A DNA stretch of 32,866 nucleotides, from NCBI GenBank assembly GCA_031260925.1, contig JAISKN010000290.1, forward strand, positions 1-32,866, read 5' to 3'. This stretch comes from Prevotellaceae bacterium. GTDB taxonomy: Bacteria > Bacteroidota > Bacteroidia > Bacteroidales > Paludibacteraceae. The notes beneath the pieces are model-generated. The model did no database searches. It was not told the DNA's origin and saw only the letters and a list, made by a program, of their open reading frames with translations. Positions 1 through 10,500 of this stretch are shown one piece after another (positions within the stretch are counted from its first letter, which is position 1; each line of letters opens with the position of its first letter). The position numbers were made by a program, and so were the translations under genes.

Positions 1-7
1 CAGACAA

Positions 8-2392
8 TTATTTTTTTATAAATTTTAAAATTTGATTATCTATTTTTAAAAAATAAATTCCCTGCTGCAACGTACTGACATTGATTGAATTGTAAATTGT
101 AAATTGTAAATTGTAAATTGATTTCCCTGTAATATCAAATATTTGCGCATAATTATTCATTATTAATTTTTCATTATTCATTATAAATAATTCGTCAGCC
201 GCAGGGTTTGGATAAATAATAATTTTTTCACTTTCTTTTGGAGTGAAAACTGATAAAGCCGCGTTCATTGTAAAATTAAAATTTGCGCTGCACTGCGTTT
301 CTGCGCCGTTGCAGTTAATCGCTTTTACAAACCAGTTATATGTGCCGTTTGGGATATTTACAGTTGCTGATGTTTCGGTAGTTGCGGCTTTGAGCAAGCC
401 ATTAACATAAAGTTCGTAGCCCGCAATTTCTGTTAAATCGGTGCTTGCCTGCCACGAAAAAACCACATCAGAATTAGTCAAAACCGTTTCGTTGGCAGGT
501 GCGGTCAAATTGAATGCAGACGGCGCAACAACAACATCATCGCCCAAATCGGTAACTGCACAGCCCGCATTTTCCTGTTCCCAAGCGAGTGCTGACGGCG
601 GATTTTGAATATTTTGATTTACAACATTTTGAAAAGTCAAATCACAATATTTTATATTTCCTTTTGAATTATTAAAAAAAACGCCGTTGTTTTTTGCAGA
701 AAAAACATTTATATCGCGCAAATAAATCTCACTGTAATATTTGTTTCCGCTACTTATATTTATTGCGTTGTCTTTTGAATTATAGAGGTCAATCTTGTAA
801 ATAAGAAAATTTTTTAAATCGTAATTGTTTGCACTGTTGAGGTGAATTGCGCCTGCGCGGCTTCCCCACAAATCGCCCGAAATGCCGCGCGTACCTGATG
901 CACAACCGCCATTATAAACCGAAATGTCGTGCATTTCGCAAAAACCGTCTGCACTGAAAGGCGAGCCTGCAAAGTCGCAGGTAGCGCGCAAACCTGCCTC
1001 CAATCCGTCTATGATTACTATATTGTGCGCCTTGTTTTGCTTTCCGCCGAAAAAGCCGAGCGAAGAGGCACGCCAATTATTTTCGGCAGTGCAATAACGG
1101 AAAGTGTTGTTTATACATTCGCGGTTACTTCTTGACCAAGTAGCCATATCGTCATCGCCATTGTTGCGGAACAAACAATGTTCAACAATGCTGTTTTTTG
1201 TGCCGTAACTCAGATTTATTCCGTCTGCATAGTTATTTGCAAAACGGCAATTTTGCACTAAAAGATTTTCCGCGCCGTCTATCCACGCCCCACACTCAAA
1301 ATGCTCTGCACGAACATTTTTTACAACACAATCAACAGCCGCTGTGCCGCCAAAAATGGCTTTGCCAACCTGATTTGACGTATTGTTGTTATAATAACGC
1401 TTATTATTTATTGTATTGAGCGAAAGCCCTTCTATTACAACATTTGCGGTATTAAGTTTAATTCCGCGCCTGTTGTAAGTATTCGAGCGGTCAGACGAGG
1501 CATTAAAAAAAAGTTCGGTATGCCACATTCCCGCACCAATAATTTTTGTTCCGTTTGTGGTAATATCTATCGAATAGGCACTTTCAAATGTACCTTCGGG
1601 AATATAAATTGTTTTTCCTCTGTTGGTACTGATAAAATCATTAACAGCACCGTCTGTTGCAGGGTTGTAGGCAATTTTATCTACGTCTGTAATGTCGGAA
1701 AACAGCACAGGCGCAGGAACATTTTCCAATTCTACAAAATCAATAGTGTATGGAGTTAAATTATTATCTGTTTTTCTAATTTCAAAAATAGCACCTGCGG
1801 GAATTTTTTGAGCAAGTTTTATATGAATTTCATCAAAACGCATTCGAGCAAATTTTTCAGTATTTGTCAATGAGCCGGGTTTATTGTCTGCAATATTTGG
1901 GTTGCTGTTTGAAAAATATTGCCAAGCCCAATAAGAATCAAGCGTGATATTCTGCACAAAATTATTATTAACATACAGAGCAACCGTTCCTCGAATACCT
2001 GCGCCGTGTGTTACATAAACCGTGTCCCATACGTCTGTGCCTGCGGAATAATAGGGCAAAGTGTCGGTTTGTACGCTGTCGGGCAACGAAAAACGAATTG
2101 TCAAGCCGTCTGCCTGTTGCTCATTTGTCCATTGCACAAAATCGCCCTGCTCAACCAACTGCACCGCGCTTTGATTGCTCGCCTCGCTTTGCACTGCACT
2201 TTGATTGAATGTTGGCAGCAGAATTACGCCGTTTGTTGTGCAACGCTGCACACAATTACCAGCCTCTGCCTCGTAGCGCAAAAATGGGCGGTCGTAATAA
2301 CCGCGCTGAATGGCATCATCAGCAAAAACAACCGATTGCGCACTTACCAAAAGCGGCAAAAAAAGTATAAATATTGATAAAAGTTTTTTCAT
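8..2392 (-). CDS. Secreted beta-helix glycoside hydrolase, GH87 (alpha-1,3-glucanase/mycodextranase)-like, with T9SS tail
   Basis: The 794-residue product has a signal peptide (about 1-18, cut after VSA). A CBM6/35-like region follows at about 38-225, opening with RYEAEAG and closing with IDFVELENV. A right-handed parallel beta-helix covers about 235-600, then a fibronectin-like domain about 625-710 and a type IX secretion sorting tail about 720-794 (IIYPNPAADEL to the end). The helix contains ADGIN (D390) and GDDD (D413/D414), which match the places where GH87 enzymes keep their three catalytic aspartates. GH87 enzymes cut alpha-1,3-glucans such as mutan or nigeran; secretion by T9SS would put it outside the cell or on its surface. 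The ATG at 2392 directly precedes the signal peptide. The sorting tail is interrupted by heptamer-encoded peptides. The beta-helix and T9SS assignments are firm; GH87 is recalled from motif similarity, and another polysaccharide-acting beta-helix family is the alternative. Confidence 0.75.
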   Translation of the reverse strand: MKKLLSIFILFLPLLVSAQSVVFADDAIQRGYYDRPFLRYEAEAGNCVQRCTTNGVILLPTFNQSAVQSEASNQSAVQLVEQGDFVQWTNEQQADGLTIRFSLPDSVQTDTLPYYSAGTDVWDTVYVTHGAGIRGTVALYVNNNFVQNITLDSYWAWQYFSNSNPNIADNKPGSLTNTEKFARMRFDEIHIKLAQKIPAGAIFEIRKTDNNLTPYTIDFVELENVPAPVLFSDITDVDKIAYNPATDGAVNDFISTNRGKTIYIPEGTFESAYSIDITTNGTKIIGAGMWHTELFFNASSDRSNTYNRRGIKLNTANVVIEGLSLNTINNKRYYNNNTSNQVGKAIFGGTAAVDCVVKNVRAEHFECGAWIDGAENLLVQNCRFANNYADGINLSYGTKNSIVEHCLFRNNGDDDMATWSRSNRECINNTFRYCTAENNWRASSLGFFGGKQNKAHNIVIIDGLEAGLRATCDFAGSPFSADGFCEMHDISVYNGGCASGTRGISGDLWGSRAGAIHLNSANNYDLKNFLIYKIDLYNSKDNAINISSGNKYYSEIYLRDINVFSAKNNGVFFNNSKGNIKYCDLTFQNVVNQNIQNPPSALAWEQENAGCAVTDLGDDVVVAPSAFNLTAPANETVLTNSDVVFSWQASTDLTEIAGYELYVNGLLKAATTETSATVNIPNGTYNWFVKAINCNGAETQCSANFNFTMNAALSVFTPKESEKIIIYPNPAADELFIMNNEKLIMNNYAQIFDITGKSIYNLQFTIYNSINVSTLQQGIYFLKIDNQILKFIKK
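87..121. repeat. Heptanucleotide tandem repeat (AAATTGT-type) inside the T9SS tail
   Basis: Five consecutive 7-base units (gaattgt, aaattgt x3, aaattga) lie inside the coding region. On the minus strand they encode the YNLQFTIYNSI stretch of the sorting domain. Three units make 21 bases, so the peptide repeats every seven residues. Confidence 0.9.
152..186. repeat. Heptanucleotide tandem repeat (ATTATTC-type) inside the T9SS tail
   Basis: Five imperfect 7-base units (attattc, attatta, atttttc, attattc, attataa) encode the MNNEKLIMNN stretch of the same sorting domain. The same unit type occurs in the leader of the GH13 gene at 26244-26290. Confidence 0.85.
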
Positions 2393-2431
2393 TATGTAAA
2401 AATATCTTTTTTAATGTATCCGCTTATTGTA

Positions 2432-3748
2432 TTATTTTATTGCATTTCCAATTGCATAAAGCGGATAAATTTGTATATTATCGAATTTTCCAAAATTTTC
2501 CAGCGAAGTACGAATACCGTATTTTCTGTTTTTTTCTTTAAGAAACAAAAACATACTTTGCATCGAACCTTTTGTACCTGATTTAACCTCAACAGGTACA
2601 ATATTTTCCCCTCTTTGTATCACAAAATCTACTTCTGCCGAACTTCCATCTCTCTCTCGCCGCCAATAATAGAGGTCAGAAGGAGAATTTGCAGGCGTTG
2701 ATTTTTTAAGTTCCGTTGCCGCAAAAAGTTCTGCCAATGCACCTTTGTTTATATTGTCAAAATTATCGGCGTTTAATATTTGCGCAATATCAAGTTTCAA
2801 ATATCGTTGATAAATACCGACATCAAAAAGCATAAACTTGCGGTATTTTGTATTGATTTCTGCACCTAATGGCAGTCCATTTGCCGATGTGTGCGTAACA
2901 GGATAAATTAAACCAGCCATTTCGAGCATTTCGAGGCACTCTTTTATCTGTAAATGGTTTAGTTCCTGTATATTAGACAGTACAAACTTGCCGCCTGTTT
3001 GCTGAATTACAGCATTAAAAACCTCCCTTAAACGCAAAACAGACACTTTTTCTTTATATTTGGCAAAATCATCATACAAAGTATTTGTTAAATCATCTAA
3101 TATTTGCTGACAATCAAGCAACGAACCGCTATTAACATACTCTGCAACTACTTCCGGCATTCCGCCAACAAGTAAAAAATGTTTAAGTTGTTCAACACAT
3201 TTTTTGTGCATTGCTTCCGAAAATTCTGTTTCGGACGTTGCCTGTTGCACTTTGTCTGCCAAAACCTCAAAATCGTTTGCCCGCAAAAATTCGTTAAACG
3301 AAAGCGGATACATCCACAAAGAACGTATTCTGCCGACACCAAACGAAGGTATCTGTTGCAGTGCAAATTCCAAAAGCGACCCAGCCGCCACAACGTGCAA
3401 TTCCTGCATTTCTTCATAAAAATAGCGTAATGCCGATATTGCAGGAATACAATTTTGTATTTCGTCTAAAAACAAAAGTGTTTCGCCTGCAACAATTTTT
3501 ACTCCGAATATTGCCGACAATTCTTCACAGATTAATTTTGGTGAAGAATGTTTTTCAAAAATTTCTTTTGCCGTTTTAAAATCTTTGTGTTCAAAATTTA
3601 TTTCCACAAAATTTTCAAAAATTTTGCCTAATTCCCTTACAGAAGACGATTTGCCAACCTGTCGTGCGCCCCGCAACAATAGCGGCTTACGATTTTTTGC
3701 CGTTTTCCAAGACGCTAACTCATTATCTATTTGTCGTTTTATATACAT
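2432..3748 (-). CDS. AAA family ATPase with DUF4143 C-terminal domain
   Basis: The 438-residue protein has the standard AAA_14 plus DUF4143 layout. It shows a Walker A motif GARQVGKSS (K33), a Walker B LLFLDEIQ (about 91-98), and a C-terminal DUF4143 region with EVDFVI and PVEVKSG, which resembles a degenerate PD-(D/E)XK nuclease core. No signal peptide or membrane segment is seen, so it should be cytoplasmic. This family is very common and often multicopy in Bacteroidota; its cellular role is not established. It sits between the SusCD operon and the beta-helix gene (39 bases from the latter) and has its own upstream -7 box, so it is probably an inserted accessory gene and not part of glycan use. 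The family call is secure. Confidence 0.92.
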   Translation of the reverse strand: MYIKRQIDNELASWKTAKNRKPLLLRGARQVGKSSSVRELGKIFENFVEINFEHKDFKTAKEIFEKHSSPKLICEELSAIFGVKIVAGETLLFLDEIQNCIPAISALRYFYEEMQELHVVAAGSLLEFALQQIPSFGVGRIRSLWMYPLSFNEFLRANDFEVLADKVQQATSETEFSEAMHKKCVEQLKHFLLVGGMPEVVAEYVNSGSLLDCQQILDDLTNTLYDDFAKYKEKVSVLRLREVFNAVIQQTGGKFVLSNIQELNHLQIKECLEMLEMAGLIYPVTHTSANGLPLGAEINTKYRKFMLFDVGIYQRYLKLDIAQILNADNFDNINKGALAELFAATELKKSTPANSPSDLYYWRRERDGSSAEVDFVIQRGENIVPVEVKSGTKGSMQSMFLFLKEKNRKYGIRTSLENFGKFDNIQIYPLYAIGNAIK

Positions 3749-3778
3749 AACTCAATTTTTTATTATATTTTTCGGCTG

Positions 3779-3786
3779 CAAAGATA
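3779..3786 (-). promoter_or_regulatory. Bacteroidota -7 box (TATCTTTG) upstream of the DUF4143 ATPase
   Basis: The minus strand reads TATCTTTG, matching the TAnnTTTG -7 consensus, 31 bases before the ATG. I see no clear TTTG at the -33 position, so this is a moderate call. Confidence 0.5.
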
Positions 3787-3876
3787 ATATTTTTTTTAGA
3801 AAATGACGGCAATAATTGTAATAAATTTCAAAAAATGACGGCAATAATTTTAAAAAAACACCTGTTTTTTTAAACA

Positions 3877-5511
3877 CTAATTAACTTTCACGTTGCATTC
3901 GGCAGTTTTGCTTCCGTCTTCTGTTGTAACAGTAATTTTAGCATTGCCTTTCGCTAATGCCATTACTACACCCGAATTACTTACTCGTGCCACATTATTA
4001 TCACTGCTAACCCAAGTAAATTTTTGGTTTGACGCATTTGACGGTAATATTGTTGCAGTTAATTGTTCTGAGTCACCAATAGAAAAAACGATGTTTGTTT
4101 TATCAAGTGTTACGCCTGTTACTGCAATGTATGGCGCAACTGTAACTTCACAAGTTGCTGTTAAACCATTGTGAGTAGTGGCTATTACGTTGGCAATACC
4201 TGCTTTTTTTGCTACAATTTTACCTGTAATACTATCAAGAGTAATAATTGTGTCAGTACCTATAATTGCATCTGCGCTTGTCCATTTTACAGTTTTATAC
4301 GATGCTGTATCGGGTGTAACCGTTGCCGTCAATGTTGCATTTTGAGTAACATATAAATCAAGCATTATTTTGTCCAAACTTACACTTTCAGCATCTACAA
4401 ATAAAACTATTATTTCACATTCCGCCATTTTATTTCCATCTTTTGTTTTTACAGTAATAATTGTAGTGTCCGCATCAAATGTTTCCGTATTTGGGGAAAC
4501 TGCTTTTACTAAACCCACGTTACTTACAGTTGCGACAGCAGGTTTGCTGCTTGTCCATATTAAATCGGTATAAGATGCGTTCTCAGGCAAAACAGATGCA
4601 AAAAGAGCATAAGTTTGTCCTTTATAGAGAGTAATAGTTGTATTAGTCTGCAAACTTACACTTTCCACAGCAACATAAGGCTTGCGAACAAGGCGAAACC
4701 CTACAAATGGGCTGCGCTCTGTTGATGAAATATTGCCTTTTGCAGCAACGCGGCAAGTGCTATCTGCGTTCATTACCGAGCCGCCACGAATAACGTGATT
4801 ACTACCACTTGCTGGACCTTTTGGGTTTAAATATACGCTGTCCTTGTATGTTGCTCCTGCAAAATCAAGACATATTTCGCTCATATTTCCGCTCATATCA
4901 AACAAACCGAGTTCATTTGCTGTTTTTCCACCTACAATATGGGCTCTTCTGCCTGTTTCGAATGCTTCACAGTAAATAATACTTGAGTTTTCTTTATACC
5001 ACGCAAGGTTATCAATTTCATTTCCGCCACTGTAAATATTACTTTGGCTTAATTTTCCACCACGCGCTGCATATTCCCATTCCGACTCGGTTGGCAATGA
5101 ATAAACGTATTCGCTTTGATTTGCATTAAGTTTTGAAATAAATTTTTGAATATCATCAAAACTAACGCGATAGGCAGGAAAATTATTTCCCCAACCGTAA
5201 GCATTATTCCAAGTGTCGTGTCCTTCGTCTCCCATCACTTGCTCCCACTGCGCTTGAGTAATTTCATACTTGCTAATTGAAAATGTATCTAAAAATACAG
5301 TGTGTTGAGTTTCATTGCTAAATCTGCCTGTTTCGGTTTCGGCACTGCCCATTATAAAGGTGCCACCATCTACGAGCACAAATTCCAAACCGAGTGGGTC
5401 GGAAGTATCAAACTTGTCGCAAGGGTCGATTGATTGTAGCGGCGGGTATTCGCAACTCGAAAAAAGCACAAGTGATATGCAAAAAATAATAACATTTAAT
5501 AATTTTTTCAT
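3877..5511 (-). CDS. Lipoprotein: SUMF1/FGE-like domain followed by three Big2 Ig-like repeats
   Basis: The 544-residue product starts with a lipoprotein signal (FSSC, Cys20). A sulfatase-modifying-factor (SUMF1/FGE) fold follows at about 45-280, seen in GGTFIMGS, PTESEWEYAARGG, GLFDMSGN, HVIRGGS and VGFRLVRK. Three bacterial Ig-like (Big2) domains make up about 282-544, each with a W(T/V)SS(D/K)...A.VS pattern. The FGE active-site cysteine pair is not apparent: the RGGSVMNADSTCR segment has only one cysteine. Formylglycine formation is therefore unlikely, and a surface structural or binding role is more plausible. It lies 109 bases downstream of the SusD-like gene on the same strand and is probably the third gene of that operon, possibly a surface glycan-binding lipoprotein. 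That role is inferred from context. Confidence 0.85.
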   Translation of the reverse strand: MKKLLNVIIFCISLVLFSSCEYPPLQSIDPCDKFDTSDPLGLEFVLVDGGTFIMGSAETETGRFSNETQHTVFLDTFSISKYEITQAQWEQVMGDEGHDTWNNAYGWGNNFPAYRVSFDDIQKFISKLNANQSEYVYSLPTESEWEYAARGGKLSQSNIYSGGNEIDNLAWYKENSSIIYCEAFETGRRAHIVGGKTANELGLFDMSGNMSEICLDFAGATYKDSVYLNPKGPASGSNHVIRGGSVMNADSTCRVAAKGNISSTERSPFVGFRLVRKPYVAVESVSLQTNTTITLYKGQTYALFASVLPENASYTDLIWTSSKPAVATVSNVGLVKAVSPNTETFDADTTIITVKTKDGNKMAECEIIVLFVDAESVSLDKIMLDLYVTQNATLTATVTPDTASYKTVKWTSADAIIGTDTIITLDSITGKIVAKKAGIANVIATTHNGLTATCEVTVAPYIAVTGVTLDKTNIVFSIGDSEQLTATILPSNASNQKFTWVSSDNNVARVSNSGVVMALAKGNAKITVTTEDGSKTAECNVKVN

Positions 5512-5620
5512 AAAAAATTTAGTTTAAGAATTAATAATTTGATTTGGTTGATATTAAATTTAATAATATATATAATAGCACAGATTACAAAATTGTATCA
5601 GTAAAAATTTTTATTTACAA

Positions 5621-7498
5621 TCAATAACCATCTGACTGTTCCAAATTTTTATTGCGGTCAAGTTCCAACTGCGGAATTGGCTGGACATAATAGGCATTGC
5701 CTCTAAATTGAAGATTGGTTGCCCCCATTAGCACATTTTTATAAATTTTAACCTCATTTTCTTGCAATTTCCAACGGCGAACGTCCCACCACCATTGCCC
5801 TTCAGCAAAGAGTTCAGCCCAACGCTCATATTTTATTACGTCATTTGCAAGAATATCAGTCGGGTCAAATGCCTTTGTGCGCGCACCCAAACTTGCATAA
5901 TCAACAGGCGAAGGAGCGTTCGGGTCATAGCCATAAGCGCGGCGATGAACTTTATTTACATATTCCAAAGCAGTGGCATCATCACCCAAGTTGTGCATAC
6001 ATTCAGCATAAAGCAAATAAATATCAGCCAAACGAACAACAGGAATATTTGCATCGCTACTACGGTTTTTGCAGTGTTCAATCAAACTGCCCGTTTTCGC
6101 TGCTAATTCTATTCCGTTAAGGTTTGTGAATTTTTTATGCCACCAGCCCATTATAGAAGTGCGGTCAATGCCGCCAACAGGCGCAGCGCGTCCATAAAAA
6201 GTAGTTCTGCCTTTGTCGTCAATACCTTTATCTACCCAAGGTTGCGCAGCACAAACTGTTAAACGCGGGTCACAGGCTGCTCGCAAATCTAAACTGTTTT
6301 GATAATAATCATCATCTGTCATTTTATACGGGTAATTATCTGTTGTAATTGCCTCTGCAGGATTAAACGCAGGGTTAAGTATAAGCAGCGGCACTGTGTC
6401 TATATCAAAGCCAAAACGTCTGATATTAGCATCGTGTATAAAATTATTTTCATAACCTCCTAAATTTATTACTCCACTTGGAAAATTATACGTTCCATTG
6501 GTAGCATTCCAAGGGTCTGACACATTTGCAATTTTAATATCCAAATTAACAAATGTCGGTCCAAAAACCACAGGCATACCGCTCCCCATTGTGTAAGTAC
6601 TCCAAGGTCCGTCTTGATTAGGGTTATTTATCATATCAAGTTCATACAGCGATTCAGAGTTAAATTCGTTTGCCTCGTATGGACTGCCATAAAACATTTT
6701 TTCATAGACATCAAAAGAGACTAAACTTTTTCCGCTTTCATCAAAAATGGTGTCCATTTGCAGTTTTGCTTCTTGCCAATAACCATTACTGCTTGTTGCG
6801 CCCTGCATATAAACTTTTGCCAACAGCCCTCTTGCCGCCCATTCATCAGCGCGATACTTATCATTATGCCCTTTTAATAACTTAATTGCTGCCTTCAAAT
6901 CTTCCGCCATAAAAGCGTAACATTCGCCAGTTGTATTGCGCGGAATAGACATTTCGGCTACATTGGCAGGCGATTTTCTAAAAATCGGCAAGCCTCTTCC
7001 ATTTACATTGTCTATTTCATAAAAAATCTGTCCGTGCCAATAACTAAAAGCCCTAAAAAACAATGCCTGTCCAAAAATATAATCCAAAGCCGTATGTTCG
7101 TTTGCAGGTGCATTAGAACGGTATTTTTCCACTCCTGCCATTGCCTCATTAGCAGCGCGAATTGTTTTGAATATATCAATATAAGTCTGCGATAAATTGA
7201 TATTATTCACGTCTGTATGGTTTTCTATGACGTAAGTTCTGTCGCCGAATGCACCAAAAAGGTCTGACGTGTGGTCAAAAAGGTACAATTCATAAGGGAA
7301 CCACAACCAAGTATATAAGCCAGGTCTGTGAGTGCCTGCGTAGCAGGTAGTGAGCAGTCCTTCGCACTGTTCCAACGTTACAGGAAAATTATCGGTATTA
7401 ATAGTTCCCGGGTTGTTTATCGTGAGAAAATCGTTACAGCCTGCAAGCGTAAAAACCGCTGCAAAAACGATAACCAAATTTTTTATTCTGTTTTTCAT
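5621..7498 (-). CDS. SusD/RagB-family nutrient-binding outer membrane lipoprotein
   Basis: The 625-residue protein has a lipobox TLAGC (Cys21) followed by NDFLTINNPGTI, typical of SusD-like proteins. TPR-like helical segments come next (ANEAMAGVEKYR, FGQALFFRAFSYWHG, AARGLLAKVYMQGA). The conserved C-terminal region includes RLADIYLLYAECMHNLGDD, VIKYERWAELFAEGQWWWDVRRW and a terminal NKNLEQSDGY. SusD proteins cap the SusC transporter at the cell surface and bind the incoming oligosaccharide or other nutrient. The gene begins 44 bases after the SusC stop, so the pair is cotranscribed. The substrate cannot be read from the sequence. Confidence 0.96.
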   Translation of the reverse strand: MKNRIKNLVIVFAAVFTLAGCNDFLTINNPGTINTDNFPVTLEQCEGLLTTCYAGTHRPGLYTWLWFPYELYLFDHTSDLFGAFGDRTYVIENHTDVNNINLSQTYIDIFKTIRAANEAMAGVEKYRSNAPANEHTALDYIFGQALFFRAFSYWHGQIFYEIDNVNGRGLPIFRKSPANVAEMSIPRNTTGECYAFMAEDLKAAIKLLKGHNDKYRADEWAARGLLAKVYMQGATSSNGYWQEAKLQMDTIFDESGKSLVSFDVYEKMFYGSPYEANEFNSESLYELDMINNPNQDGPWSTYTMGSGMPVVFGPTFVNLDIKIANVSDPWNATNGTYNFPSGVINLGGYENNFIHDANIRRFGFDIDTVPLLILNPAFNPAEAITTDNYPYKMTDDDYYQNSLDLRAACDPRLTVCAAQPWVDKGIDDKGRTTFYGRAAPVGGIDRTSIMGWWHKKFTNLNGIELAAKTGSLIEHCKNRSSDANIPVVRLADIYLLYAECMHNLGDDATALEYVNKVHRRAYGYDPNAPSPVDYASLGARTKAFDPTDILANDVIKYERWAELFAEGQWWWDVRRWKLQENEVKIYKNVLMGATNLQFRGNAYYVQPIPQLELDRNKNLEQSDGY

Positions 7499-7542
7499 AT
7501 TTTTTTAATTTTAAAAAGTTAATTATAAATTATTTTTTTATT

Positions 7543-10500
7543 TTAAAATGTTAAATCAATACCGAAAGAAAATAATCTTGACGGCAAATAACGGTTATAA
7601 GTATCTACTCCGCGCTGCATCGAAGTTGAAGCACCGCTTACAGGGTCTTTTGTTTCGCCAATTTCGGGGTCAATACCTGTGTATTTTGTGATTGTGAAAA
7701 GATTTTGCGCGCTCATATAAATGCGGAGTTGCTGCATTTTTATTTTTTTCAAAGCCTTTTGCGGCAATGTATAACCAATAACAAGATTTTTGAGTTTCAG
7801 ATAATCGCCTTTTTCCACAAAATATGAGGAAATCTGACTGTAATTTTTATTGCAGTCGCCATCACCATACCAAAATAGGCGTCCGCTTGACAGCGTTTGC
7901 CAATAACCTACGCGAGGCTGGTTGGTCAAGCCATTTTCGCCAAGAAACGAGGCATTAAAGAAATCTGCCGTTGTATTTTCACCAGAAAAACTTTGCGTAT
8001 AGGTTTTAACAGCGTTAAAAATATCAAAACCGAATGCGCCCTGAAAATTCATACTCAAATCTATGCCTTTAAATTCAAAAGCGAGGTTTAAACCCAAAAT
8101 TGCTTTAGGCCAAGGATTACCGATAAAAGTACGGTCGGCATCAGTAATTCTGCCGTCTCCATTAATATCTGCATAAATTAAATCGCCCACGCCTGTTCTT
8201 TCTTCCTGATAATGTGATACCAAACCGCCTGTTTTTTCAAATGCGCTTCGATTGTAGTCATCAACCTGCTCTTGTGTTGCAAATATTCCATTAACTTTAT
8301 AACCGTAGAAAAGAGCCACAGGGTAACCGTCTGCTGTGCGGTTTGACGATTGGTTGCCCCAACCATACAATATAGCATCGTATGGTTTGCCTTCTCCCTC
8401 GACTTCTGCAAAGTTTTTCATCACATTTTTATTAAATGAGCCATTTACGCCGATAGAATATTTTAAGCCAAAAGATGTTTTATCTGCCCAAGTTACGGAT
8501 ATTTCGTGTCCTGTATTTTGCATTTGCCCTGCGTTGGTCATAATTCCTCCAAGCATTTGGTCGGTTATTGTGGCATAATAACCGTTTGGACCTCTTACTC
8601 CGCTTGTGAGCGGCACCTGCTGCGAATAGAGCATACCCGATGTTTGACGGTTGTAATAATCGTATGTAATGTTTAATCTTTGTTTCAGAAAAGCAAAATC
8701 AACGCCAAAATCCAGTTGATGTACAGATTCCCACCTTATATTTTCATTTGGGTGAGCAAGCAGTTCAAACCCATAAGTTTCCTTATCTCCAAAAGTATAT
8801 TTAACTTCAGCATTGGTTATTTCTGCGGAATACAAGAACTGTGGTATTTGGTCATTGCCCAAAATACCGTAACTTGCGCGAATTTTAGCATTATCAAGCC
8901 AATCAAGATTATCTTTGATAAATTTTTCTTCGCTTAAACGCCAGCCAACATTTACAGAAGGAAAAAGTCCCCATTTGTTGCGCGGTCCGAATTTATCAGA
9001 ACCGTCATAACGAAGATTTGCAGTAAGGAGATATTTGCCTGCATAAGAATAGTTTATTCGTCCAAAAAACGATGCTACACGATTGCGCCAACGTCCGTCC
9101 CACGCTTTTTTATCGTATGCGCTGCCTGACAAATTTACAGTTTCCGCAGTCGGCACAGGAAATCCAATTGCATTAATATCTACTCCGTAACGGTCGTATT
9201 GTAAAATTTCCGTTCCAACCATTATTTTAATATTGTGGTTGCCAAGCAGTTTTTTTGTATCGTATGTTAATGTTGAGTTAAAGGTCAAATTTTGCGAAGT
9301 ATTTCCGCCTGCGTCCATAGATTTATTGGGATTTTTATCCTGTCCAAAATCATACGATTCTGTAAATCTGTTGTATGATTCGCCATAAAATTCGCCTGCA
9401 ACAGTTGTGCGCCAATCTAATCCATCAACAAACATAATATTGGCAAAAATCTGCGCATTCAAAGTATAGCCTTTGTCATAATTTGAATGATAAACCATCT
9501 CATTGCCGTAAAGATTAGTTCTGTTGGTGTTATCAGATAGTTTCCCCCAATTATCGTTTTCATCTATTGGGTCAATAATTGGGTATGAAAAAAACGGAAT
9601 AGTGTTTGCAAACTCGCCAGGACGAGATGGATTGCTTGTGCGCAAACTTCCATAAAGCGATTCTCCTATTGTTATATGTTTATTAAATGAATATTCAAGG
9701 CTGTTTCTTATAGAAAAGCGTTTTGCCCAAGTATCAATAAAAGTTCCTTTTTCACCGTAATAACTACCTGAAAGATAAAATTTTATTTTTTGATTTCCGC
9801 CCGAAACAGCAATGTTGTATTCCTGCTCAATGCCTGTGCCGTAGAGTAGTTTAAACCAATCTACATCGGGCAATTCATTAATATCGCTTACCCCATAACC
9901 TGCAAGTACTCCATCAATGCCGTTTTGGTTTGACAACCCTTTTGCTCGTATAAATTCATCTCTGTTCAAAAGTTTAATATTTGTGTTAACATTGCGTAAT
10001 CCCACGCGCGCATTGGCAGTAATAGATGCGTTGCCTGCACAATCCGTTCCTTTTCCGCCTTTTTTGGTGGTAATAAGAATAACTCCGCCTGCTGCTCTTG
10101 CACCGTAAATTGCTGCCGAGCCTGCATCTTTAAGAATTTCGATACTTTCAACATCTCGCATATTGAAGTTGAAGCCCGCACCCTGCGCTACTCCATCAAC
10201 AATATAAAGCGGTTTCATTCCATTGACAGAGCCAAGACCACGAATCATAATATCTGCCTCTTCGCCCGGTGCGCCGCTGTTTTTGGTAACCATAACGCCC
10301 GCAGCCATTCCGCCGAGAGATTCCGCTAAACTTTTTGAGGAGAAATCTTTTACATCATTTGCCCTTACAGAAGAAATTGAGCCTGTAATTTCAGAACGCT
10401 TTTGAAAACCGTAGCCAGTGGCAACTACCTCGTCAAGTTCGCGGCTGTTTGCAACAAGTGTAAAATTATAAACATCTTTGCCTGCCGACACTTTTTCTTG

